This document shows positions 11,825 through 23,200 of a stretch of DNA of 64,000 nt, in pieces. Location: contig NC_091355.1 of assembly GCF_038502225.1 (NCBI RefSeq), forward strand, positions 17,948,148 to 18,012,147. Reading direction: 5' to 3'. Position numbers and translations under genes: made by a program. Each line of letters starts with the position of its first letter. Position 1 is the first letter of the stretch. The notes under the pieces are model-generated. The model made no database searches. It was not told the DNA's origin and saw only the letters and a list, made by a program, of their open reading frames with translations. Origin of the DNA: Cherax quadricarinatus (taxonomy: Eukaryota > Arthropoda > Malacostraca > Decapoda > Parastacidae).

Positions 11825-14147
11825 CTGTTGGGGTTAAGTGTTGTTACTGCATTTCTAGTTCATTGGTAGATGAACATCGTTAGTAGGTGGAAACCTTGTT
11901 AAACAACGAAGGAGACTTTGCTTGCCAGAAATGCTCTGTACAACTATGATTTTTTTTACTCCAGCTATACAGCTGGAGTAAAAAAAAGCCAGCCCTATCT
12001 GAGGCATACTGTCACCACCCCAGGATGCAACCCACAACAGTCGACTAACACCCAGGTACCTAATTACTGCTTGGTGAACATGGGTAGCAGGTGGCAATAT
12101 AAACACAAATGCAGTATAATGTGATCCTTTATTGACTACGTTTCGCCCACACAGTGGGCTTTTTCAAGTCACAAACAGTTCTGTTTGTGACTTGAAAAAG
12201 CCCACTGTGTGGGCGAAACGTAGTCAATAAAGGATCACATTATACTGCATTTGTGTTTATATTGCCATTGTGTCGGTATTTTATACCATTTATTTCCATG
12301 GGTAGCAGGTGTAAGGAAACATTTCCAACGTTTCCACCCGGCCGGGATTCTTCAGGCACAACTAAATTTCAACCATTTCTGTATCATTCTGAAATAAATA
12401 TTATCTGAAAATTTACTGAAATAAATTATCATATTATTACTAGTTAGTGAGTGGAGAAGACCTTGTTAGTGGGTGGAGGAGAGCTGGTTAATGGGTGGCG
12501 GAGACCTGGTTAGTGGGTGGCTGAGACCTGGTTAGTGGGTGGAGGAGACCTGGTTAGTGGGTGGAGGAGACCTGGTTAGTGGGTGGAGGAGACCTGGTTA
12601 GTGGGTGGAGGAGACCTGGTTAGTGGGTGGAGGAGACCTGGTTAGTGGGTGGAGGAGACCTGGTTAGTGGGTGGAGGAGACCTGGTTAGTGGGTGGAGAT
12701 GACCTAGTTAGTGGGTGGAGGTGACCTAGTTAGTGGGTGGAGGTGACCTAGTTAGTGGGTGGAGGTGACCTAGTTAGTGGGTGGAGGTGACCTAGTTAGT
12801 GGGTGGAGGAGACCTTATTTTCGTCTCACTCGTAGTGAAGAACTCATTGGTAGGAGACATTGTGACTCACAGTGATGATCTTGTTAGTAGATTAAGGAAC
12901 TTTGTTAATGAATTAATGATCATAAAGAACCTCTTAGCGAGTGGAGAGATATTGGTAACTGATAGAATGAACCTTGATAATGTTCTAATTGCGATGATAT
13001 TTTTAATTAGTGGCACAGTAAACAATCCAACACCTTGACGGCTCACTAAGAAGATTTTATCAGTATAGCAGCAGAGTTAAGGGAGGAGCACTGCATCCGA
13101 CCTAGTAGCACAAGCTAGTCAGGTCCAAATCACACCCACCCACACCCACTCACGTATATATCCAACCTATTTTTAAAACTACACAGCGTCTTAGCTCTAT
13201 GACGGTACTCGGGAGTTTGGTCCACTCATCCACAACTCTGTTACCAAACCAGTGTTTTCCTATATACTTTCTGAATTTCAACTTTTCCAGTTTAAAGCCA
13301 TTGCTGAGACTCCTGTCTATGTTAGATATTTTTAGCACAATATTTACATTCCCTTTATTAATTCCTGTTTTCCATTTATACACCTCACTCATATCCCCCC
13401 TAAAGGGTTTCAAACACAATGCCAGCAGAAAAGCAAGGCTAACATCATGAATGAAACACTGTCAGGACTTTGGAGAAAAACCTAACACTGCTGACCTCGT
13501 ACGGGAATTTCTCTGAAGGGAAAACCAAGTTCTATGATGGCCCTGTAGGGACAATCTACTATTGTGATGGCCCTGTAGGGAAAACCTGGCATTATGATGG
13601 GCCAGTAGGAAAAAACCTACTAGGGAAAATGTACCATTGAGATGGCCCTGTAGGGAAAACTTAATTTTATGATGGCCCAGTATGGAAAAACCTAGCACTG
13701 TGATGGCCTAGTAGGGGAAACACCTAGTATTGTGATGGCCCTGTATGATAATCATGTAGGGGAAAATGTTTTAGTGTGCTAGTGCTGTAGGGAAAATGAA
13801 GCACTATAATGGCCATGTTGAGGAAAGTTAGCACTGTAATGCTCATTTAGGGAAAAATTAGCACTATGATGGCGCTCTAAGTTAAGTCAAGGGCTACCAT
13901 ACCTAGTTGCAAGAATCAACTCATATAAACTTACCTAACAGCCCAGTAAGGGGAACCTAACACCATGGGTACCTCATCTATCCATGTCCATCCATCTCTC
14001 TTCTCCATCTGTCGACCACCCACCCAGAAGTCCGTCGTCAGCTCTGTAATATCAAATATTATCCATAGTTCTTAATAGACAAAGCTTGATGTTAAGTAAA
14101 TGCAGAGTGATTTATAATCAATACAGTGCAATGTAAAATAAATATAT

Positions 14148-14212
<65 letters not shown>

Positions 14213-17200
14213 AATAAATATAGGGAGGTACTACCTTTAGAACTTTACTGGGGACCCTCATCCTCAGAAAACAAAAAACGTACCTCAGTGAAAATTCAAG
14301 GTTCTCCCCGGAGCTATTTGAATATTTTCTTCTCCTACCACCCTCTATATTTTTATGCTACATGTTAACTTTATTAAGAGATAGAATACATTGATAGAAA
14401 ACACAAACATGAATACACTGGCACAATATAGCGTGGGGGGTTACAAAGCATGGCTTGCTTCTGCAGTGTTTTAAAAATTGAGGTTGGAGAGTTGAAGGAG
14501 GTGGTCTTGCTTCTCCAGGAGGAGATTAGGAGGCTGAAGGTTCACCTCAATGGGTCTGGGAGAGAGTGTGAGGTGGCTGGAGTTGTGGGAAATGAGGCTT
14601 CTAGCAGTGAGGTGCAGTCTGTCTCTCGCTGTGAGGAGGCTGTAGGTGGGGAGGTAGCAACGGCTACCAGCAGTGAGGTGCAGCCCAGCACCTGCTACAA
14701 GTGGCGAGTGGTTCACAGTAATGGGAGGTGCATCAGAGTAAGGAGAGTTAAGAGTGAAGATCTGAAGGTAGGAAATCGCTTCTCTGTTCTTCAGGATGAA
14801 TGTACTTCAGTGGCCAGTGAAGGTAAGGGTACTACTGCCCCTGCTAATGGAGGTAAGCGCATTCTTGTGGTTGGTGACTCTCAGGTAAGATATATTGACC
14901 GTGCTTTTTGTAATAGGAATAAGAAGATGAGAGATAGAGTGTGCTTCCCTGGAGCTGGTGTTGGGGACATAGTCAACAGGCTGCATAATATCATGTCAGT
15001 GCTGGTGGAAATGATATTGGGAAGGGTAGGAGAGAAGAGCTGCTAGATAAGTACAGGTCAGCTATAGATTTCATTAAGTCTAAGGGAGGGATCCCAATCA
15101 TATGTAGCAACTTGCCTAGAAGGGGAGTAGGAAATGAATGGTTATCTAGGGCAATTGGTGTAAATTGCTGGCTAGACAGATACTGCAAGGAACTTGCAAT
15201 CCTATTCATTGACAACTGGAACAACTTTTATGGCAAACATGATATGTATGCAAGGGATGGGGTACATCTCTCTGGGGCTGGGGTGGTAGCACTTGCAGAC
15301 TCGATTGAGAAGGCCATTGGTGAAATGCCTATGATTTTAAACTGATAGAAGATAGAGGTATGGGTGTGTGTGGGAAACAAACAGGTTGCAACACTAGGGT
15401 TCGAAACAGTAAATGTATAAAAGGCATTCAGCATGAAGTTATAAATAAAAACAATAGATTAGGTCAGCAAACAAAGGGGGACAGCAGAGGGCAGCAAGGG
15501 ACTAACTCCCTTAAGGTTTACTATACTAATAGCAGGAGTGTAAGAAATAAGATAAATGAGCTAAGATTAATTGCAAGTGCAGGAAACATATATATTATTG
15601 CTATAACGGAGACCTGGCTCAATCTGAAAGATAGAGAGATGCCCTCTGAATGTCACATACAAGGCTATGAATTATTCCACACTGACAGGGTCAACAGGAA
15701 AGGTGGTGGAGTAGCGATGTATGTCAGAGACAATTTAAATTGTTGTGTTAGACAAGATATAAAATTAGAAGCGTCAGCCACTGAATCTGTTTGGTTACAG
15801 CTTCTCGAGGGCCGAGAAAAACTAATTTTGGGTGTGATTTACAGGGCCCCAAATCTTGATAGGGAGTGCAGTAAACTTCTATGGGACGAAATTCGTAAGG
15901 CATCTACAAACGAAAATGTTGTGCTAATGGGAGATTTCAACTATAGACAGATTGACTGGAGCAATTTGACAGGAAATTTAGAGTCAGGTGACTTTCTTGA
16001 TACGATCCAGGATTGTTTTTTAAAACAGTTTGTGACAGAGCCAACTAGGGGAAATAACCTCCTTGACTTGGTTCTTGCCAGTAGGGAAACACTAATTAAT
16101 AATCTTAAGGTTAACGATGAGCTTGGGGAAAGTGATCACAAATCACTCAGTTTTAATATATCATGGAATTCCCATAATAATGGCAATCAAGTCTCCGTCC
16201 CTGACTTTCGCTTGGCTGATTTCATAGGACTGAAAAATTACTTAGGTGGGCTGAACTGGAATGACCTGACTAAGGGTCAGGTAGGTGGTGATGGGTGCCG
16301 AAATGACGCTTTCCAGGGCATAGTTCTAGCTGCTCAGTCAAATTATGTTCCAAATAGGGAAATCAGATCAAACAAAAATGATCCTAAATGGATGAACAAT
16401 AGATTAAAATATCTAATTGGTCAAAAGAGAGGCATATATAGGTAAATCAAAAGAGGAGAGGGGCAATTAAGAAATCGATATATTCAGTTAAAGAGAGAAC
16501 TAAAAAAAGGAATTAGAAAAGCAAAAAGAGATTATGAGGTTAAAGTTGCAAGAGATTCGAAGACTAACCCAAAAGGATTCTTTCAGGTATACAGAAGTAA
16601 GATCAGGGACAAGATAGGCCCACTCAAAAGTTCCTCGGGTCAGCTCACTGACAGTGATAAGGAAATGTGTAGAAGTTTTAACACATACTTCCTCTCAGTT
16701 TTTACACAGGAGGATACCAGCGATATTCCAGAAATGATAAATTATGTGGAACAGGACGATAATAAACTGTGCACGATTAGGGTCACAAGTGACATGGTCC
16801 TTAGGCAAATAGATAAATTAAAACCTAACAAATCCCCAGGCCCTGATAAACTGTATGCAAGGGTTCTAAAAGAATGTAAAGAGGAGCTTAGCAAACCTTT
16901 GGCTAATCTTTTCAACATATCACTACAAACTGGCATGGTGCCAGATAAGTGGAAAATGGCAAATGTGATACCTATTTTCAAAGCAGGTGACAGGTCCTTA
17001 GCTTCAAACTATAGACCAATAAACCTAACCTCCATAGTGGTAAAATTTATGGAATCAATAATTGCCGAGGCAGTTCGTAGCCACCTTGAAAAGCATAAAT
17101 TAATCAACGAATCTCAGCATGGTTTTACAAAGGGGCGTTCCTGCCTTACGAATTTGTTAACTTTTTTCACTAAGGATTTGAGGAGGTAGATCATGGTAAT

Positions 17201-20200
17201 GAATATGATATTGTGTACATGGACTTCAGTAAGGCTTTTGACAGGGTCCCACTTCAGAGACTATTGAGGAAAATTAAGGCACATGGAATAGGAGGAGAAA
17301 TTTTTTCCTGGATAGAGGCATGGTTGACAAATAGGCAGCAGAGAGTTTGCATAAATGGGGAGAAATCAGAGTGGGGAAGCGTCACGAGCGGTGTTCCACA
17401 GGGGTCAGTGTTGGGCTCCCTGCTGTTCACGATATACATAAACGACATAGATGAGGGCATAAAGAGCGACATCAGCAAGTTTGCCGATGACACCAAAATA
17501 GGCCGTCGAATTCATTCTGACGAGGACATTAGAGCACTCCAGGAAGATTTGAGTAGACTGATGCAGTGGTCGGAGAGGTGGCAGATGCAGTTTAATATAG
17601 ACAAATGCAAAGTTCTAAATGTTGGACAGGACAATAACCATGCCACATATAAACTAAATAATGTAGATCTTAATATTACGGATTGCGAAAAAGATTTAGG
17701 AGTTCTGGTTAGCATTAATCTGAAACCAAGACAGCAGTGCATAAGTGTTCGCAATAAAGCTAATAGAATCCTTGGCTTTATATCAAGAAGCATAAATAAT
17801 AGGAGTCCTCAGGTTGTTCTTCAACTCTATACATCCTTGGTTAGGCCTCATTTAGATTATGCTGCACAGTTTTGGTCACCGTATTACAGAATGGATATAA
17901 ATGCTCTGGAAAATGTACAAAGGAGGATGACAAAGTTGATCCCATGTATCAGAAACCTTCCCTATGAGGATAGACTAAGGGCCCTGAATCTTCACTCTCT
18001 AGAAAGAAGTAGAATTAGGGGGGATATGATTGAGGTGTATAAATGGAAGACAGGAATAAATAAAGGGGATGTAAATAGTGTGCTGAAAATATCTAGCCTA
18101 AACAGGACTCGCAGCAATGGTTTTAAGTTAGAAAAATTCAGATTCAGAAAGGATATAGGAAAGTACTGGTTTGGTAATAGAGTTGTGGATGAGTGGAACA
18201 AACTCCCAAGTACAGTTATAGAGGCCAGAACGTTATTTAGCTTTAAAAATAGGTTGGATAAATACATGAGTGGGTGTGGGTGGGTGTGAGTTGGACCTGA
18301 TTAGCTTGTGCTACCAGGACGGTTGTCGTGTTCCTCCCTTAAGTCAAGGTGACCTGACCTGACTAGGTTGGGTGCATTGGCTTAAGCCGGTAGGAGACGT
18401 GGACCTGCCTCGCATGGGCCAGTAGGCCTGCTGCAGTGTTCCTTCGTTCTTATGTTCTTAATATGTCAAAGGTTATGAATCTCCTCCAGCTCCTCCGAAG
18501 CCGGACACGAGCCCAGTATGCAGCATGCATTTCCCCTCTGGATGGCTACGCTGAGGCGCTGTAACATGAAAGTGGCTGCCCTTGGGTCCCTGGTGGTGTC
18601 GATGAGTCTGGAACTCAGTTCTTTAAGGAAACGTGTGGCATTTTTTCCCCATGCTCCCAGGGTCTCTGATCCCACTGGGACAAATTGATACTGTTGGCTT
18701 ATGTCCCTGTACTTGCCGATCTTGTACTCCTCCCTGTGGTTAGCAGTTCCTCCCTGTCGCCCGACACTGTGATGGACATGGGAAAATGTTAAACCCCGAC
18801 GGGTCAAAACGGGTAATGGGCAGTAATAATGTATGATCCAATGGGAGGATAGATTCAATCTTCCGGATCAGACACTCTTTCTCATAATAACTTTTCAACG
18901 AGCTACACAATTGGTTGCTTTCCTTCTTGTTTTGTTAATTTATTAATGCACCTCAGTCTCATTCCGAGGGCGGAATTCAAAAGTTTACAGAGGCGTATAA
19001 TGGGTTTGTGGTCTGAAGATCACCACTGCAGTTCCTATTGAAAAAAAAATATTTTACAGAACAAGAACATATAATGTAGCAATAGTCGAAAACATAATCA
19101 TTACTTGAATCTGGAATTTTTTTCCAGTCTGGAACATTGTTCCAGACTAAGGAACACAACTCTTCTTCAGGCTGAGGGACTGACCACCTCAAAACCACAT
19201 CTTCAAGGCTGACGGATTGATTACACCGTCTTCACATTTCTACTGCTTCTGCAAACTCCTCAGTACTCGACTGAAGAAGCCTACTCTGTAGGCAAAACAC
19301 TTCAGAATAAAGATTCCTAACTGTTGCACATGTGTCTTATCAGCATGTCAGTATTGTATAGCATTTTCATATTCATTTTCCCATGTATTTGAGGTGTATT
19401 TGTACTCTGGCTGGCTGAGTTTGTATAGACGTGGTCTTGACACTATAAAGCTGTTTTGGTCCATAGCACTTATTGTACAATCTATTATCAATTTCAGTAG
19501 TGCAATGGCAGTCTTATCTAACGCAAGTTTAAAATCACCATATTTCGTTAATCCCTTTACCGGGCAGGCATCACTTTTGTGTTCACAACAAATCAAATGG
19601 TACAATGAGGTGCTTGTGGAAACCATATAAATATCTTCCAGATAGCTCCACAGCCACCATGAGCATAAGTGTATTTCCAACAGAAATTTGTGATGCCTGG
19701 AAGTGTGGTAAATACGGCACTGTGGAATCATGGTGCTAGAATTCGAGCAAGGTTTTTGGGAGCAGCATCATCTGTGATGTAGCCGTCCTATCACGAATCA
19801 CATTGGTTGGGAGACTAGAATGTAAACAGTTTGAGTGGAGACATTTACCGGGCAGGCATCACAAAAGTGATGCTTGAAGGCATTTTAAAATATGACACCA
19901 TGGAATGTAAGAGCACAGTTGAAACAAATTCCTATTATTCTTAATAAGTCCTTATTAAATAACGAAGGAAAAACATAAATAATGGTTCTTTATTTACCAT
20001 TTAAAAAAAAGTATTTTATAATATTCACAAGCTTTACCTGGTGGGCATCATTTTTCGGCATCACTTTTACCGAAAATTTTTTGGGAAAATAGAAACAATG
20101 TAAGAGTAAATTAAAAAGGATATACTTTAAACCTAGGCTATCAGAATTTTTAAATCTACCGATTTCGATCCTTATCCGGTTAACTACCGAACGGAAACTG

Positions 20201-23200
20201 CAATAATATATAGCAAAAGCTATTTCGGGAACCACAGATCCTTAGTTTCGTGAGCTAATGCAAGTATAGTTGAGCCTCAGTATCAGAAATAATTTCAATC
20301 ATATGGGAAGAGCTAAACTCATAGGGACTACTCAGTGCCTGGAGGAATGAATGGAAATCAGGTTTGACCCACGGAAGGGGAAACCCGGTGCAGTTCACTT
20401 GGATAAGGAGCCTTTTTGTGGCATCAAGGAACCTCCCTTGAGGGGACCAGTATCAGAAAATAATGTTAATAAAATTACGACACAATATGAGAAGTTAATA
20501 CGGGTGGCGTAAGGCCAGAATTTCTAAAAAAAAATTCTAGTAACCTAATTACACATATATCGATTACCAATAATGTAAAACTTAAATATCAAAAGCTAAA
20601 ATGCAGGTAGTGTAAAGCCTGAATGGCACAAGCAACAGGGGATACTGACGGTTGTGCTGAAGATGTTGGATGACAGTGGAGAAGTGGCTGACGCTCTTGA
20701 AGGTGAGGAGGTCACCGTTGATCACCTTGCAGAAGGCCCGCGCCTCTCCCCAGCTCACCTGCATAAAAAAGACTTTGATCAACTTATTAACCCGGAGAGT
20801 TAGTGATTTCAAGGTAGCCCCGGAAAAAGCCAACGTACAGTGGATTAACATGCTAATACCAGTTACTGCTAAGAGAACAGGGCCATCATTGTCAAAAAAT
20901 TCACCAAAGCCTCAACTCTTCTATTAGAACCCAGGTTATTCTGGTATGATATAAATGAGCCATTATTCTTTGAAGGAGTTCTTTCCTGGTGTCTCCCTCA
21001 CCCTTTCTGTCCTCCAGTGTCGTAAGGATGATTTCCAATAACCTCTCCTCATAGGACATACCCCTTAGCTCCGAGACTAGTCTTGTTGAAATCCTTTGCA
21101 CTTTCTTTGATTTTTTTTGACATGCTTGACCAAGTGTGGGTTCCATACTGGTGCTGCATATTCCAATATGGACCTGACATATACGGTGTACAGTGTTTTG
21201 AATAACTCCTTACTTAGGTTTCAAAACGGAATTCATAGGTTTGCCAGGCGCCCATATCCTACTAGAGTTATTGTTGATGAGAGTCTCAAGAGATATGTCG
21301 GCATGGTACTCTCCCCAAGATCCATTTCCATGAATGAGGTTTGCAGTCTTTGGCCCCCTAGCATGTACTCCGTCTGCGATCTCCTTTGACCTCCAATCTT
21401 CATGATTTTGCACATGGTAGGGTTAAACTCCAGGAACCATTTGTTGGATTGGGTTTGCAGCCTATCCAGATCCCTTTGTAGCAATACCTTGTCATAATTC
21501 TCCACATTAGCTTCACATCGTCTGGAAACAGAGAAACCCCTGAATCTTTCTATTCTGCATATCATTCACATATACCAGAAACAGTACCGGCCCTAGGACT
21601 GACCCTTGTGGAAGCCCGCTCGTCACATGCGCCCACTTTAACACCTCGTCACGTACCATCACTCGTTTTCTTTCTGTCTGGTATTCCCTGACCCATCACA
21701 TTGCCTTTCCCGTTATTCGTGCCTGTTATTCCTTTTGCACTAATTTTTGGTGCGGAACTGCGTCCAAAGCCGCCTTACAGTCCAAGAAAATGCGCCTCCT
21801 CCTCCTCCTCCTCCTCCTCCTCCTCCTCCTCCTCCTCCTCCTCCTCCTCCTCTCTTTCACTCTCTCTCTCTCTCCTGTCTTACTTATTTCCCCTTCCCTG
21901 AAACCGTGTTGGTTATCGTGTATAAGCTCATTCTTTCTAGGAGCTCCACCAATCATGTCCTAATAAGCTTCACCATGACTCGGCATACATGATAGTGACA
22001 CTGATCTGTAGATTAATGTCTTCCATACCTCAGGTGGTTGCCCTATTATGATAGATGTGTTGATTGTTGTTAGAGGCACACACACTGCCTCAGCTCCCTC
22101 TCAGGACCCACGGAGAGATGTCCGATCCCACCGCCTTTGAGGTATCTTGCTCGTTTAGCAGTCATTTCACCTCCTCGGCTGTGTGTATTGTGTCCAGCAC
22201 TTGTGTACTTACCTAATTGTGGTTGCAGGGGTTAAGACTCAGCTCCTGGTGTATGTGTGTGTGTGTGGGGGAGGGTGGATGGGTGAATTTTGCTTCTGTT
22301 GGATAATGCAACTAAGGCAAAATGGGAAAGAACCTTGCCAACAGAGAAGACAGAGAGGCACTGATCTCCGACGACGGTGTACATATCAGGGCAGTCAGGG
22401 TGGCTGATGGTATTGTTGAGGTTGGCTACCAGGTCCTCTCCCAACAGCTCGCTTCTCCGCCAACTCTGTACTGTAGAAACAGGACATCACTTGTTAGATA
22501 CATTTCTTCTCTGTGACACAGTACATCACCTGCTGCGTCCTAACAGACCCTTTTAAAACAAACAAAATCAAAGAACTGGAGAATATACAAAGAACCTTCT
22601 ATCCCTACAAATTCAGTTAATAACGTAAATCGAGTAGATAAATGGTTTAATAAACTGAGAACTTGATAAATGAAAATCTTGTGCAACATTTGGGTATCTT
22701 CATGAAACCTTTCGCCAGCCAGTTACTTCTTCAGGTCATTGCAGAGGAAGGATGGACTTAACACAACGACTTCAAGCTGAGGGACTGATTGCCTCAGCGT
22801 CCTTCTCATCTTTTATCTTCCTCTGCGTTGGACTGAGAAGACAGTGGCTAGCGAAACGTTTCCTGAATAAAGATACTCAAATGTTGCACAAGCGTTTCAT
22901 TTACCTAAATTATTGCTAATGTCTGAAGTTCCTTGAACTGTTCTTCCTAGAAGGGAGGCTAGAAACACCTTTAAATTTTTGCCTGTAAAATCCTGGAAGG
23001 ATTGGTCCCAAATATGCACTCAGAAAATGCTGCCCGAAGATGAAGTAGCTCAACAGACGGTGCACAATACCTCCATTGGAAAGCCTAGGTGTAACAAGTA
23101 CACTAAGGAGATCATGACCTCGTAACTTCCTCCCAACATCACCAACAGACACCTATCTTCAAGAGGGAACTGTATAATTTCCTCCAAGTTATTTTCTGAT

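Larger units (their letters stand above)
14430..18461 (+). mobile_element. CR1-type LINE with esterase ORF1 (family B), nearly complete, in lectin intron 6
   Basis: Two ORFs followed by a trailer that ends in the 8-bp tail pattern TTCTTATGTTCTTA, typical of CR1 elements. It is antisense to the host gene. The 5' boundary is uncertain (about 14430). One small indel disrupts ORF1. One in-frame stop and one indel disrupt ORF2. At least five truncated relatives lie in the window (11325, 13082, 27097, 53283, 57545), so the family has been active. Confidence 0.9.
19000..20640. other. Intron 6 remainder: foldback remnant, three copies of a short motif, short repeat
   Basis: Apart from the foldback remnant at 19125-19375 and the GGGAAG-GCTAAACTC repeat at 20310-20450, I see no gene. 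TTTACCGGGCAGGCATCAC occurs at 19557 and 19849, and TTTACCTGGTGGGCATCAT at 20035. The 127-codon minus-strand ORF across 19348-19731 has no recognised domain. Confidence 0.4.

Noticed and set aside
12194..12230. A canonical hammerhead ribozyme in the 12094 element
   Set aside because: The first core box reads TTGAAAA instead of CTGANGA, and I find no closing stem with a UH cleavage site. Kept only as a weak resemblance.
19348..19731. 127-codon minus-strand ORF as a host gene
   Set aside because: No domain, no splice evidence, and it reads through a short dispersed motif.
21701..21992. Poly-Ser, poly-Pro and poly-Arg ORFs
   Set aside because: They come from the (CCT)n tract inside a LINE pseudogene.
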